Origin: Citrus sinensis
Lineage: Eukaryota; Streptophyta; Magnoliopsida; Sapindales; Rutaceae
Assembly: GCF_022201045.2 (NCBI RefSeq)
Contig: NC_068560.1
Coordinates: forward strand, 37,535,001 to 37,599,000
Length of the DNA: 64,000 nucleotides
Direction: 5' to 3'
Shown here: positions 1 to 11,340 of the stretch, in pieces
How the letters are laid out: every line of letters starts with the position of its first letter
How positions within the stretch are numbered: the stretch's first letter is position 1
Notes under the pieces: generated by a model
Told to the model about the DNA's origin: nothing
The model's database searches: none
What the model saw: the letters and a program-made list of their open reading frames with translations, nothing else
Position numbers and translations under genes: made by a program

Positions 1-1109
1 GGAACTCTATTATGAACAGCCTCCGAGCAAACATAGAGTATTTTTGAAGAATAAAAGATGACCACAAGCATTTGTTCTAGGGGCAGACTACACGGTTGCC
101 AAGTAAAAAATGATAAGCTTCTGCCAAAGTAAGATCACCATTTGCTAAGTGGCACCACACCATCTTATCTTCGGTGTCAACTACGAGCAGCTCTATATTT
201 TTTATATCTGAAAAATCCTCATTAACACCTCTTTTGGATTTTATCCCTAAGATACCCTAGCTTAATTTACAAAGTACTAACTCACAAATTAAAATCAATC
301 ATCTTCTTATTAAATTTCATCCTAAAAATATATTTATTTTAAGCTTTTATTTATAAATACATATAAATCTTAAATTGTTTTCTTATTGTAACATAATTTC
401 TATCATCATAATTCTTAATTCTTAAAAGTTTCTCAAAAGAATATTTTTAATTCAAATTTCAAATATAAATGTAAAAATAAATTATGAAATGGGGTGGGTG
501 AAAAAAATATTAAGTGAATAGTTTATTTAAGAGTTCAATTAAATTTTTATTCAAGAAAAAATTGAATTAATTTATCTTTAGTTATTTGTGTAATGTCAAT
601 TAAAGAAGAGTTTGACAAGGAATTTATAAGAGTGCAAAAGGTCTCCTCTTATAGCAGGCCCATGGATCATGGCTACACATTTGAAAAGAGTAATGATATT
701 TTACCCCTTCAATTTCTCTCATTAATTCTTTTTTTTTTTTAATTTTAACCTAAAGTGAATAAAATATCCATGACATAGATTTTTTAGATTAAAGATTGAA
801 GATTAGCATATTTTCTAGCATTTTCCCCTTGTTGACGACAAGGGGATATTTAACTTCGTTTTATCCGTATTTGTAAATTCAGCCCGATCATCCACGTGCA
901 TTGTCACTTGATTTGCTTGTTTTTATGTCGCTAAAATCTTTCTTTGGGCAAACTAAATGTGAAAGACACATCGTTTATGCGATTGACAAAAGTAAATAAC
1001 ATTTCTTTGGTAAACAAGTCATTAACAACATAGATTAGCAGAAAACCACATGTTTTATTCTCATCCTTGCACAAGTTTGTGTACTAAACAATTTAGAGAG
1101 TATAATATT
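1..1109. other. intergenic, no gene seen
   Basis: This is AT-rich DNA with short poly(A)/poly(T) runs. I see no coding frame with family resemblance, no RNA gene and no clear element ends. The 3' end of the first GASA gene lies just after it. Confidence 0.6.
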
Positions 1110-1682
1110 TTAAGGGCACTTGTGGCGACCGCCGTGGGTAGTCATGTTGGCGTAGCAGGGGCATGCATCATAGTTACCAGAAGTGCCGGGAGGAACACAG
1201 TCACAACGAGCACAACACGTCCCACATGCCCTCTTGCACAGCCTTGGCCTTGACGATAACTGGCATCTTGCAGCACATGCTCCGTCACAATCTGAATCAT
1301 GCGCGAACCAATAACCCTCTGATCAATTACCAATCACGACTCCACAAAACATATCATTCATTTCAATCAAAAACTTGAATTGCAAAATGAGATCAGAAAA
1401 TGCGGGGCATAGTTATATGCGTACATACCAATCTTTTGTGGCATAGGACTCTCTGCCACGCTCTTGATCACCTGAAAAATCCAACACTTAGGTTTGTTCG
1501 GTGTTAGAGAATAATGACGAAATCTGATCATTTCGCAACGAAAACGGAAAAGCAAAGCTAAAAGAAAAGAAGGATCGCATAAAACACGTCACCATTAGGC
1601 CATCGGATTGAGCAAGCTGGAAGACATGTATAACGAGGGAAATGATGAGAAACGAACCCGTCAGACTCTTGGAGAGAGCCAT
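1110..1682 (-). CDS. GASA: snakin/GASA cysteine-rich secreted peptide, copy 1
   Basis: Three coding exons on the minus strand: 1682-1593, 1471-1429 and 1291-1110, all with GT-AG introns, giving 104 residues. Residues 1-27 are a signal peptide (MALSKSLTGSFLIISLVIHV...). A short variable linker follows, encoded by exon 2 (VIKSVAESPMPQKI). The C-terminal GASA domain of about 60 residues carries all 12 family cysteines, including the CGTCCARC core, and ends in HKCP. Members of this family are gibberellin-responsive secreted peptides with roles in growth, redox and antimicrobial defence. Which role applies here cannot be read from the sequence. A TATA-like stretch lies near 1751-1764. It is the most diverged of the three tandem copies: its linker and signal peptide differ from those of copies 2 and 3. 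Introns 1 and 2 interrupt at the same codon positions as in the other copies. Confidence 0.93.
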
Positions 1683-2033
1683 CTATTAATTAAAACACTT
1701 GTTATTATAGATCCGGCAATTTGAGGCCTTAACCAATATTCTTGCACGTGCTATATACATATAGCAGGTGAGATTCGTAGAAAGGGAGCCGGAAAATAAT
1801 GATAAATAGAGATCAGGTGCATTATTTCACAAGTTAAAATCAGAAAGAAGGTGGTTGCAAGGATGGGGTGTTTGGTGAAACTATTTAATCACAAATGAAT
1901 TAATATTTAGTAGCGCACAAATTATGATGAAATCGTGCCATCAAATTAATCATTCTATAACACGAGAGAATTAATGACTAGTTTTCCTTTTTCTTTAACC
2001 TTGGTGGAGGATGCTTCCTTCTTTCGGGATCCC

Positions 2034-2140
2034 CTATCTTACATGCATGTAAGATACATGCCTCTCACATGAATAGTGTGTGGGTCCCACATATACACTA
2101 TTTATGTGAGAGGCATGTATCTTACATGCATGTAAGATAG
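2034..2140. mobile_element. foldback MITE, perfect 37-bp inverted arms
   Basis: Arms 2034-2070 and 2104-2140 are perfect reverse complements of each other (they begin CTATCTTACATGCATG). The 33-bp centre is itself nearly palindromic (AATAGTGT...ACACTATT). Each arm also contains a smaller palindrome around TACATGCATGTA. There is no coding capacity. This is typical of a miniature inverted-repeat element; the superfamily was not determined. Confidence 0.75.
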
Positions 2141-2266
2141 AGTTTGCCCCTTCTTGATAGTTGAAAAAAGTGTTTGGAAGTGAAGTACTGTACGTTTTAA
2201 GTTGCAGCTACTGTAGAGTAAAAATTACAGTTGTGAAGTAAAAGTTAAGAAAAAAATTTTACTAAG

Positions 2267-2323
2267 CTACCAAAACCCAACTATAAATGTTATCAAACAC
2301 TTTAGTAGCTGGGTTTTGGTAGC
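2267..2323. repeat. imperfect inverted repeat, likely MITE remnant
   Basis: Arms of about 18 bp (GCTACCAAAACCCAACTA and TAGCTGGGTTTTGGTAGC, one mismatch) flank a loop of about 20 bp. The element may extend left into the repeat-like sequence from 2160. It sits about 130 bp downstream of the perfect foldback element. Confidence 0.45.
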
Positions 2324-2329
2324 CCAACT

Positions 2330-3390
2330 ACCTCACCACACTCCCAGACGAGCTAAAAGTAGCTTATCGTTTTTGCAAATTTTGGTTTGCACATTTGGAT
2401 GTTTTACTTGTGAAGAGTCATGCCGTGTTGGAATCCTCAATTCAATTTACTTAGTTGAGGAACGTTGCAATTTTTGAAAATGAAGTACATATCATCTGTG
2501 ATAGCTGCCACATTAATTAATTTATTATGGTTCATCCAAATCCTGAAATTTACAATTCTTCCAACATTAACGCTTATTTGTACTCTTGTTTGTGTAGGAT
2601 TTTATTTAGCTAATTTCAACATTTTCTCCATAGGCTGCTCACGTGAACACACGCAACCACCCACCGGATTAGGTTTGGTCATTTTCACGACTGCTTAAGG
2701 AAGCTGATTCACAAATTAAATTAAATTAAATTTGAAACACATTTACCCCAAAGCAAACCAACGCATACGTGTCAATAAATTTCGCAAAAGAAGGACCCGG
2801 GTCTCTGCCTCCTAAGCCCAAGAAGGAGAGAGTAGTGGGCTGTTTAGCTGGAGCCGCACCTTTCCAATTGTGAAACAGACCCACTACTAAAAGTATCTCT
2901 CTCGCTTTAGCGTTTGGACAATTCGTTACTGTCGCAGATGATAATTTTTGGATCGAATTAATTTAACTGTGAATCTTTAACTTTAAGTACGAGGAAATTG
3001 ATATATTCTCTTTTCAACATTTAATTTGTTAACTTAATCAAGTGGAGCGGTAATTACAAAGACTACATATGTATATAGCAGGCAGGCATATTAGCCTTTA
3101 TTATTTTTAGGACGACTTTAGCTTTCAGTTGTGCTAAAGAGATTGTAATTGTCCACCGTCCCCGAGATTCCTCATAATATGCTTTCTTTTCTTTTCAAAG
3201 AAAGCATTGTTCTGTAAAGAGAGAACTGTGAACAAATTAACGAACAAACATTAATTTAATTAATTTGCACACAGCAATGAGCAATTAACATCGCTTTATT
3301 TAATTTGATGATATATAAATAGATGTATCACTAGCCAGTAGCCACAAGCAGCGACGGACAGGTGCATGTATCATGTATCATGCACAATCA
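2330..3390. other. intergenic between GASA copies 1 and 2
   Basis: No gene recognised. A 77-residue open frame at 2465-2698 has no family resemblance. The segment holds the distal promoter side of copy 1 and the 3' flank of copy 2. Confidence 0.5.
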
Positions 3391-3395
3391 TTGTT

Positions 3396-3916
3396 TTAAG
3401 GGCACTTGCGTCTGCCATGGTGAGTGGTCATGGTGGCGTAGCAAGGGCAGACTTCAAGATGGCCTGAAGTGCCCGGAGGAACACACTTGCAACGGGCACA
3501 GCAGGTTCCACATGCCCTGTGACACAAGTTTGGCCTCGACGATAACTGGCACCTGGCCTTGCATGCAGCTCCACAGTCTGCAAAAATTAATTTACAAAAA
3601 TTTTAAGATGATACGTAATCCAGTCAAACAGCAGTGTGTGTATGTGCCGCGCGATTGATGATAAATTTAATTACCAATTGTTGGAGTGGGATAACTGCTA
3701 TCTCCTTCGTTTGTGTTAACCTGAGCGATTCATGTTATTTAGTTAATGTGTAAATAATAACTCCCTCCAAAATCAATTGATTGAGCGTCTAACAATTAAT
3801 AATTTGTTATATAGAAACTGAAACTTTACCATCTGATCAGCTGCAACAAGATGGAGAACAAGAATAAGTGAGAGGATAATTGAAGCAATGAAAGCCTTGG
3901 ACGACGAGATGGCCAT
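3396..3916 (-). CDS. GASA: snakin/GASA cysteine-rich secreted peptide, copy 2
   Basis: Three exons on the minus strand: 3916-3830, 3720-3675 and 3577-3396, giving 104 residues. Signal peptide: MAISSSKAFIASIILSLILV..., with likely cleavage after VAA. The linker VNTNEGDSSYPTPTI is encoded by exon 2. The 12-cysteine GASA domain includes CGTCCARCKC and ends HHGRRKCP. The chosen ATG opens the signal peptide and lies about 125 bp below a TATAAATA box (4041-4048). It is closest to copy 3: the signal peptides, the GASA domains and upstream DNA for about 1 kb all align. It is expected to be a secreted, disulphide-rich apoplastic peptide. Hormone regulation is known for the family but not visible here. 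Confidence 0.94.
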
Positions 3917-4040
3917 GGCTAGCTTAAATGCTAGAAACTATTGAAAGTAGGGCTTTGATCGGAGTAACTGATACCTAGCTATTTGAAAACCTAAATTTTT
4001 CTTTTTATTTTTGGTGCAAAAATGAGAGCAAAGATGTGGG

Positions 4041-4048
4041 TATTTATA
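4041..4048 (-). promoter_or_regulatory. TATA box of GASA copy 2
   Basis: TATAAATA on the minus strand, about 125 bp upstream of the ATG. The same box, with the same neighbouring bases, precedes GASA copy 3 at 11333-11340. Confidence 0.6.
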
Positions 4049-4129
4049 GCGTAAATATCAGATGGAAAGACAGGAGAGCTTGCAATAAATTATAAGAGAT
4101 AAGAAGGCCAGGACTGGGAAGGTGCATGC

Positions 4130-4975
4130 GTGTTAACTAAGGAGATTCTCATGGTTTAATTTTGTACGCTTACTAAGCTTTTTCCAAAAAAGGAAAAAGT
4201 CATGGGCCTATCGACTGATCGACATATATGATAATAGAATCACTCGTCATGATTATCTGGCGAAGAAATGCCATTTGGAATCGTTCGGAGAGAAGCTAGC
4301 ATGTTTTATTGCATGGCAACTTTGCTTTTTCATTTATCTCTTGGCTTAATTTTAATTGAAGTGTACAGTACAAGAGATGGGGAAAACATTTTCCATGAAA
4401 CCTTAACACAGTGTCATCGTTAACATGGATAACTCGGGCTTTAGTTGGACTACTTTGACTGTTTGTCAGAGTCAGCCAATATCCTCCCACATTTCTTCAA
4501 TATTCATAGTATTTATCACATTAAATCATCCAAGGAGAACTTGAATACTTAATTAGTAGTAATCACCCAGCCGATAAGTTTAAAATGAAAAGAGAATGGC
4601 AATAATTGAAGAGTTCGTATTTAATGTACTTCAATTATAGTCGCTGTGCCCAACTTCACATCGCCTTTTCTGCATTATTTAGTACATATATTAAAATCCA
4701 TTTTCTTTTTTATTTCTCGCACAACAATATATTCCTTCTGCTACTTACCTAACCTATCCAACTGGAGTCCATACGACCAAACAAATTATTTATGAATTTA
4801 ATCAAATCCAAACACGGGAAATAATTAAAGCTGGCTCCGCTACTCATTACTCACAAATTAAAATTGGAATAATGCCTACCTAGTTCATTATCATTTATTA
4901 GTGCAGGCCTTTCTAGGGTTTTAGGTTTGTTGAGGGATTCCGCGGTTTGCCAGCCAAGACTCATAATTATTTGTA
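4130..4975. repeat. upstream block duplicated with GASA copy 3
   Basis: Short colinear matches recur upstream of copy 3: CGAAGAAATGCC-like near 4260 and 11480, CTACTTACCTAACCT at about 4740 and 12425, and GCCAGC...ATCATAA-like at about 4950 and 12543. This shows that the duplication unit carried more than a kilobase of promoter-side DNA. Confidence 0.55.
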
Positions 4976-5326
4976 TATCCTTATGATAAAGAATAATGAT
5001 ATGCTTTACAAAATTTGTATCTTAAATAATGTGTATCATGTGGTAATAGATAATTTCTTATATCATAAGTTTGATACTCATTAAGTCATTGATGAACTTA
5101 AAACATTAAAATTGCACAATTGTTATAAAGTTTAAAATGTGCAATTAATCTTAGTCATTATATAGTTTATATTTGTAAGAATTATTACAGATCATTAATT
5201 TCCTTTCTTATAGTACAAGCTAATATTAGTGTTATTACTAATTAGTGACATACCAGGAAAATGGAAGCAGATTGTAGGATAAATGAATACCAGATATCGT
5301 TATAGGAAAGCCTAAGTGAACTTGAT

Positions 5327-7484
5327 TAAGTTACGTTCTAATCAAAATATGATTAGATTTCGTTCTAACCTAAACAACTCAATGAAATTTTGATAACGCT
5401 TTGCAGCAAAATTAGATGATGTTATAATCCAAATGACTCGATAGAAGATATTTTGATAGATAATCCCAAAAGAAATTGTAAAAGAGGAGTTTTTATTAAT
5501 AAAAAAAGTTATTCTAAAACAATGACAATACATTTTTATTTATAATAGAGTAAACATACTTTTCCAAGTTAATTTAAATAAGAAAACTATATCACAATAA
5601 TATTGAAAATGAAAGACCAAAAACAAATACCATAGTTGACTCAAATTAAAAGGAAAAATAAAAAAAGACCTAAAATAATAAACTCTAGAATCTTCTAGAC
5701 ACGTTCTATATCATTCTCCCCCTTTTAAAGCAAACTGGTCTTCAAGTTCCTCCCGATGATAAAGATGATAAACTTGACGTGGAGCATCAATGCATCCTAG
5801 AGCTTGAACTTGTAGCTTGTTTCATCAATCTTCCTTGAAGCTTGAAAATCTTCATGCTTTATTTTCTTCTTTATCTTGTTAGTCACTCTAAAAATAGGTG
5901 AAATTTTATGTGAACGAATCATTTCTATACCTCTCAAGTCTTTTGCTTAACTCACTCAATGTACTCACTAATTAACTTTTATCTAGAAGGGCAAATTCTC
6001 TTTTAAGAGTAAACTTCTTGTCTTCAATGTGAGAGGCATAATCATTTCAATTATTGTTGGGGTCTCTTCAACTTGACTTTACTGCACAAATTCAATTATA
6101 TTATTAAATTTAATGTTTAAATTAATAGTAGGTTGTACCTCTTCTTTAAAAATCTCAAATCAATGCGACCATTATCTTTTACTTTTATTGATTTTAAAAG
6201 AAATGTTCTACATCATTATAGTAAAAAAAAAAACCTATCTTCCATCAATTGCCTTATATCAAACTATTCATTTATTTATTTTGCCTTTGTTTAATCCTTA
6301 ATTCTTGTAGTTGCTTCTACTAATCTAAAGTATCACCTATCAACTTAAATGATACATGGGAGATAGTAACTTTCGACAAGACATTTTGAAGAAAATCTTC
6401 CATTATGCAAATTCAGTAAAAAATATCACCATGTTATGATCAAAATCTGGGACATCTTTGATTCAAGGAGACAATGCAACCCTTAATATTCTGTCTTTAT
6501 CATTCTTTTTCAAATTAAAAATAAAATCAATAACAAAACTATAAATATCCTTAACTCTTAGCTATAGGTATTGCCAACGCGTCTGGTGGCCTTGATTTAG
6601 AGTCATGAGGGTTAGATCTAGTAGATATGATGGCAAGGAATGCAACAATGGCTACAGATTGATCAGAATCGAAGTGGTTTGGTCAGAAAAGGAACTTGTG
6701 TTGGTGACGACTTATGTTAGTTTGGCAGCGGTTCTCGATTGAATTTGGACGATGGCACTTAGGATCTGTTTAGTGGCTTGAGAAACCTGTGGAGGTTTTA
6801 CGGCAATGAACCGGTGGATCGCTTGCAGGTTTGGGTGATTTGCTGCGGTTCTAGTGGCAGCTACTGACTCAATTGTGTGAAGTGAGGTTGGTAGCGGTGA
6901 CAATGGTGGTAGGTGTGGGATTTTTGTTGTGTTTTTTAATTTTTTGGATAAATGGCGATGGAGGATTCGTGGTGGATGGATATGATAGTCCAAAAAGTCG
7001 TGATGCCACAGTTTTGCTTGATAACCAAAATGATGTAGTGGGGTAGTTAAGAAATGAATTGAAAAGATAAATGAAAATTAGATAGGCTGGCTAAAGCAAA
7101 TACTTAGGTTACACTTTAATTAAAGTCTGATTAAATTTTATTATAGCCTAAATAATGTTAGGAGATTTAGGTAAGGTTTTATAGTAAAATTAGATGATGT
7201 TCTAATTTAAATGATTTTATTAGAGAAATTTTGATAAATAATCTTAAAAAGAATTATAATGATTTTTTTATTAATTAAAAGATTATCTTAAAATAATAAC
7301 AATACCTCCCTATTGATAGTTGGGTAAACTTACTTCTCCAAATTAACTCAAATAAGAAAATTAAAACACAAGAACATTGAAAAAAAAAAAATTAAACTAA
7401 TTCCATAATTGACTTAAATTAAAAAAGAAAATAACAAAAAGACCAAAAAAAAAAAAACTCCAGAATCTCAATTAATATGAAACA
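5327..7484 (-). mobile_element. LTR retrotransposon fossil, probably Ty3/gypsy, internally deleted
   Basis: Two direct repeats of about 385 bp (about 5327-5713 and about 7100-7484) align over their whole length and flank about 1.4 kb. Just inside the lower repeat, a purine-rich run on the minus strand (5711-5730, AAAAGGGGGAGAATGA) matches the polypurine tract position next to the 3' LTR of plant gypsy elements. This places the 5' LTR at the higher coordinates. The interior is far too short for gag-pol, so the copy is broken and non-autonomous. The two repeats differ visibly throughout, so it is old. It lies within the upstream region of GASA copy 2 and accounts for much of its extra length relative to copy 3. 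Confidence 0.65.
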
Positions 7485-7900
7485 AAGTTATGAAAGAGTC
7501 GTCTCTATATAAAATACATGCACAATCTGAATTCTTTTGCACCATTTTACTTTGCGTAGATCATTTTATATAGCACTCAATTACCATAAAAGACTTTGGT
7601 ATTTACTTCTGATAATCACGATCGTCAAAACAAAGCAACAATAGCTTTTAGATCATCTCTTATACTCAATGAGTATAGTTTTCACCGCACGAGACGATGA
7701 CTCTTTGGTTTTAGAACCACAAAATTTGCTTGATTCTCCAAATAGCATAGATTTATTTTTACTTGTCTGTTGCTTTAAATCTTTATCTTTACATTGTACG
7801 TACATGTACGTGCAATAAAATATGTTCTGTATAATTAATTATAACCATTTAGTGTAAGTTCATAATATCTTTCAACTCCGAATACCATAGATTTTTCTTG

Positions 7901-7942
7901 AAAAAGAAAAAAGAAAAAAGAAAAAAGAAAAAAGAAAGAAAA
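7901..7942. repeat. (AAAAAAG)n microsatellite
   Basis: A run of about six AAAAAAG-type units, ending in a mixed GAAA tract. Confidence 0.85.
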
Positions 7943-8219
7943 ATAATGTTTTATTACAAATTAATTTTAAATACTGACACTGGGTTAGTGTACTTATGCC
8001 GAGGAGAGGGCATCCGTTCAAGTTTCAGTAGTGTATATTACAGTAATATAGCATAATGATAATATGATAAAAGATATTTAAATTGTGTTATAATAAAAAG
8101 AATTTATAGGTTAGTTTTAAACATTTAGTAGGTTTTTAATCGTATTATTGGTATTTAAAAAAGAAAGTCAATTAAATATCTTCCAATTATTAAGTACGAT
8201 TTTTTATTTTTTTTTTGTT

Positions 8220-8480
8220 TTATTGGAGGAATAATGAGAGTACGATCGAAGACAGGCAGCGGAAGTTGCCAACTTATTTAGGTCACAGAGATACTAGGCC
8301 ACACGTGCCCTAAGGGGAAGTGATTGGTTTTGAAGCTCAAAAGCTTTTGTAGACAGAGTGGGACTTGACGGAAATGATAAAAACTCATTACGAAGTAGAC
8401 TTAGACCCACACACTCACAGGCCTCACAGCTGTGCAAAAGTGAACCACAGCTGTACTCCGCTCATGCAGTTAAATCAATG
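8220..8480. repeat. distal upstream block shared with 12830-13160
   Basis: This aligns with the segment upstream of GASA copy 3: both contain GAAGTGATTGGTTTTG, an ACAGCTGT...CACAGCTG pair and CTGCTCATGC-like DNA in the same order. It has no open frame of its own. It marks the far edge of the tandem duplication. The DNA between 4975 and 8220 is the insertion-rich part. Confidence 0.6.
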
Positions 8481-8846
8481 CAAGATGTTTAGGATAAGCA
8501 CAAGAGGCGGAACAGACATCTAAATAATTAATCTCAATCAACTTTTAATATAGTCAAGACCTTAATTAATATATATTGAGGTGGTATAATTTTTGAATTA
8601 CAATTGTTGTAGAAAAAATTATAATTATAAAATAAAAATTAATATTATATAGTAAATAAAATTTTTAAATAATAATTTTAATAAAATTAATAAAAATATA
8701 ATAAATTTTTATCATATAAAGGTAAAATTAAATTAATCTAGTTTTTAAATTATAATAGTTAGTGTTTACAAAGCGTTTTAATACTGTCCAACTTCAATCC
8801 CAAACGATATCTAAAATTATAAATATTTGTTAAACACTATAATATT

Positions 8847-9238
8847 GTGTTTACAAAATTAGAATGAGAATGGACTGAAATTGGAATAGAGAATGGAAAT
8901 TAGAATAAGTTATTTACTTAAACTGTAGGAATCGGAATCCGAATGAGTTAGATTGCCATTAATGTATTTATTTTATCTTAGAATTAAAATCAAAATAAAT
9001 TAAATTGTTACAAATTACTAAAAAGTCCTTTATAATAATGACAATAATATTCTAAAATTAATATTTAGGTAATTTAGGAATAATAATAAAATTCACAAAT
9101 CCCTTAGAAATCAATCTATCATTTTCCATTCTCAAATTTGAGTAGAGTCCACAATTCTAATTCTAATTCTAATTCTTTCTTTTATTTTGTAAAATAAACG
9201 CTGTTAATGATTCCGATTTATTAATTTGTGAAATAAAA
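8847..9238. mobile_element. AT-rich TIR element (MITE-like), copy A
   Basis: It starts GTGTTTACAAAATTAGAATG and ends with the rough inverse ...TTCCGATTTATTAATTTGTGAAATAAA. Much of its left half matches copy B at 14124-14930 (shared ACTGTAGGAATC and GATTGCCATTAATGTATTTA). There is no coding frame. Superfamily unresolved. Confidence 0.55.
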
Positions 9239-9239
9239 A

Positions 9240-10730
9240 TTACCTAAAATTATATGGATCAACTAGACACCGATTCGAAAATGTAGACCTTAAACCTTTG
9301 AAGCAGTTTTTAGGTAGATGTGAAAATCAAATGAAATTTTTGCTTCAGTTTGGTTTCATCGTTTTCCATCTTATCTCCACAAAAAGTCGACTTATAGTTA
9401 TGCAACAACGTAATGTTTCCGAGACATCTTTTTTAATATTTACTAAGGCGGGCTATTAAAAATTGACGTGGGAATTAGAAGTGTTACCAGTCCCAAAAAA
9501 TCCTCATCAAACCCATTTATTTAAAAATTAAAATACCCTACTAGTAATTCACAAAATAATATATTATTTCTTAACTCACATATTTTGATTAAAAAAAAAA
9601 AAAAAAAACTCCGTCTACGCCCATACTTAAGTCTTAACTCATCCCTCTTCCCACTTTCTCTCTTTTCTTTTTCTCAGTTTCATTTTTTTTGTTCATTCGA
9701 ATAATTTGTTCGCCACAAATAATCAACCTCTCACATTCTCGATTTAACATCCCATATGTTTTTCTCGTTCACTTGCTCTTGAAAAGACAAGAAAAAACAA
9801 ATTAGCATTGTAAATATCTACGAATTGCACTAATCCTGTATTTTCATACGGAGATTAATTAATGATAATATTATATTTGTTAGAGAACTAGTTTTCTTCT
9901 TTACACCCACAGAAAAGTTTGTGACAGCATATGAACATTCAAACATGACCAAAAATAGAATAAAATCCAATATTAAACCTATGAAGAAAAATGGAAGGAA
10001 AAAACTGTAATTATCAAATTTTAAGCATGATAATACGATGCGTTGAGATTTCATCTTAATTAAGAAGAGATGAAGAAGAAACATTAATAAGAACTGAGAA
10101 ACCTTACTAAGTATTCCACTCAATTTATCCTGATGAAGAAAAAATGTGAAGAGACAAAAAGTTAGGAATGGATAATGAATTATTCATTTGATTTTACTTG
10201 TTTTTCTTTCAAAATTATACGAATGATCGATGCTGTATTGATACAAGCGCGAACTGATGGCCATCCTCAAAGAGAAAGACAAATCGGCCAAAACTTTCAG
10301 ATTTTTAATAAAGTGATTTCTCTGAATCTTCTGTTTTCATTGTCGTTTTATGCAAATTTTGAATAGGGACAAATTAACTGAAACTAAATCAAAGGGGTTT
10401 ACGAGCGGTGACGATAGCAGTATAGCACACCACTCGGCAACTAATTAATCATTTATTGTTGTTAGAAGATAACAAAACACGACACAAAGTAGACAATTTA
10501 AAAAGGAGAAGAAACCTCTTATTATTATTCTCTCGAAACTTATGTATCCACAAATAAGTAACATGAAATGGATTTATTTATTTATTCATAGGAATATGGA
10601 TCAACTCTGTTTTCCTGGCCACAGGCAACACACACGCACACACACATATTTATACATATATAGAGAGAAAGAGAGAATGTAAGCTCCAAAAAAATTAATT
10701 AAGAAAGTAGACGACGTCCTTTCAACTTAA
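9240..10730. other. intergenic, repeats only
   Basis: AT-rich, with poly(A) at about 9590-9608, a CA/TA-rich stretch at about 10625-10660 and no recognisable gene. The 97-residue minus-strand open frame at 9830-10123 has no family resemblance. Confidence 0.5.
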
Positions 10731-10736
10731 AATACT

Positions 10737-11264
10737 TCAAGGGCACTTGCGTCTGCCATGGTGGGTGGTCATATTGGCGTAGCAAGGGCAGACCTCAGTG
10801 TTGCCTGCAGTGCCTGGAGGAACACAATTGCAACGGGCGCAGCAGGTACCACATGCCCTGTGGCACAGGTTTGGCCTCGACGATAATCGGCACCTGGCCT
10901 GGCATGCACCTCCACAGTCTGATTGATTAGACAAAAAAAAAAAAAAAAAAATCAGATTAATCAGCTGTATATGAACATTAATTTAATCGAAGCAAACAGA
11001 AACAGTAGTATTAATTTGATAACATAATTTTACCAATTGTTGGTTTTGGATAACCAGTTCCTTTGCTTGAGTTAACCTGCACGTACGTATATGTATGTAT
11101 TTCAGAATCATTCATGTTACAAGTTTACAAGTAACTCCAATATTCATCAATTATTTGAGCATCGAAGGTGCTGGAAACTTTACCGTATGCTCATCAGCTT
11201 CAACGAGATGAAAAACAAGTAGTGAGAGGAGGACTGAAGCAATAAGAGCTTTGGAGATGGCCAT
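10737..11264 (-). CDS. GASA: snakin/GASA cysteine-rich secreted peptide, copy 3
   Basis: Three exons on the minus strand: 11264-11184, 11076-11034 and 10918-10737, giving 101 residues. Signal peptide: MAISKALIASVLLSLLVFHL, followed by VEA. The exon 2 linker is VNSSKGTGYPKPTI. The exon 3 domain has 12 cysteines (DCGGACQARC..., CGTCCARCNC, ending HHGRRKCP). Splice phases are identical to copies 1 and 2. A TATAAATA box lies about 70 bp upstream at 11333-11340. It is nearly the same as copy 2 in the domain but has a shorter signal peptide and linker, which fits a recent tandem duplication followed by divergence outside the cysteine domain. Confidence 0.95.
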
Positions 11265-11332
11265 GGCTTACAAATAGTTATGCTTAGTGTCTGCTTCTCT
11301 TCTTTGCGCATAAATGAGTTTGTGAGTGTTGG

Positions 11333-11340
11333 TATTTATA
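11333..11340 (-). promoter_or_regulatory. TATA box of GASA copy 3
   Basis: TATAAATA on the minus strand, about 70 bp upstream of the ATG, in the same context (GGTATTTATAG on the plus strand) as copy 2. Confidence 0.6.

Noticed and set aside
6712-6993. Pro/His-rich minus-strand frame of 93 residues
   Set aside because: It lies inside the LTR-element fossil; treated as part of that element.
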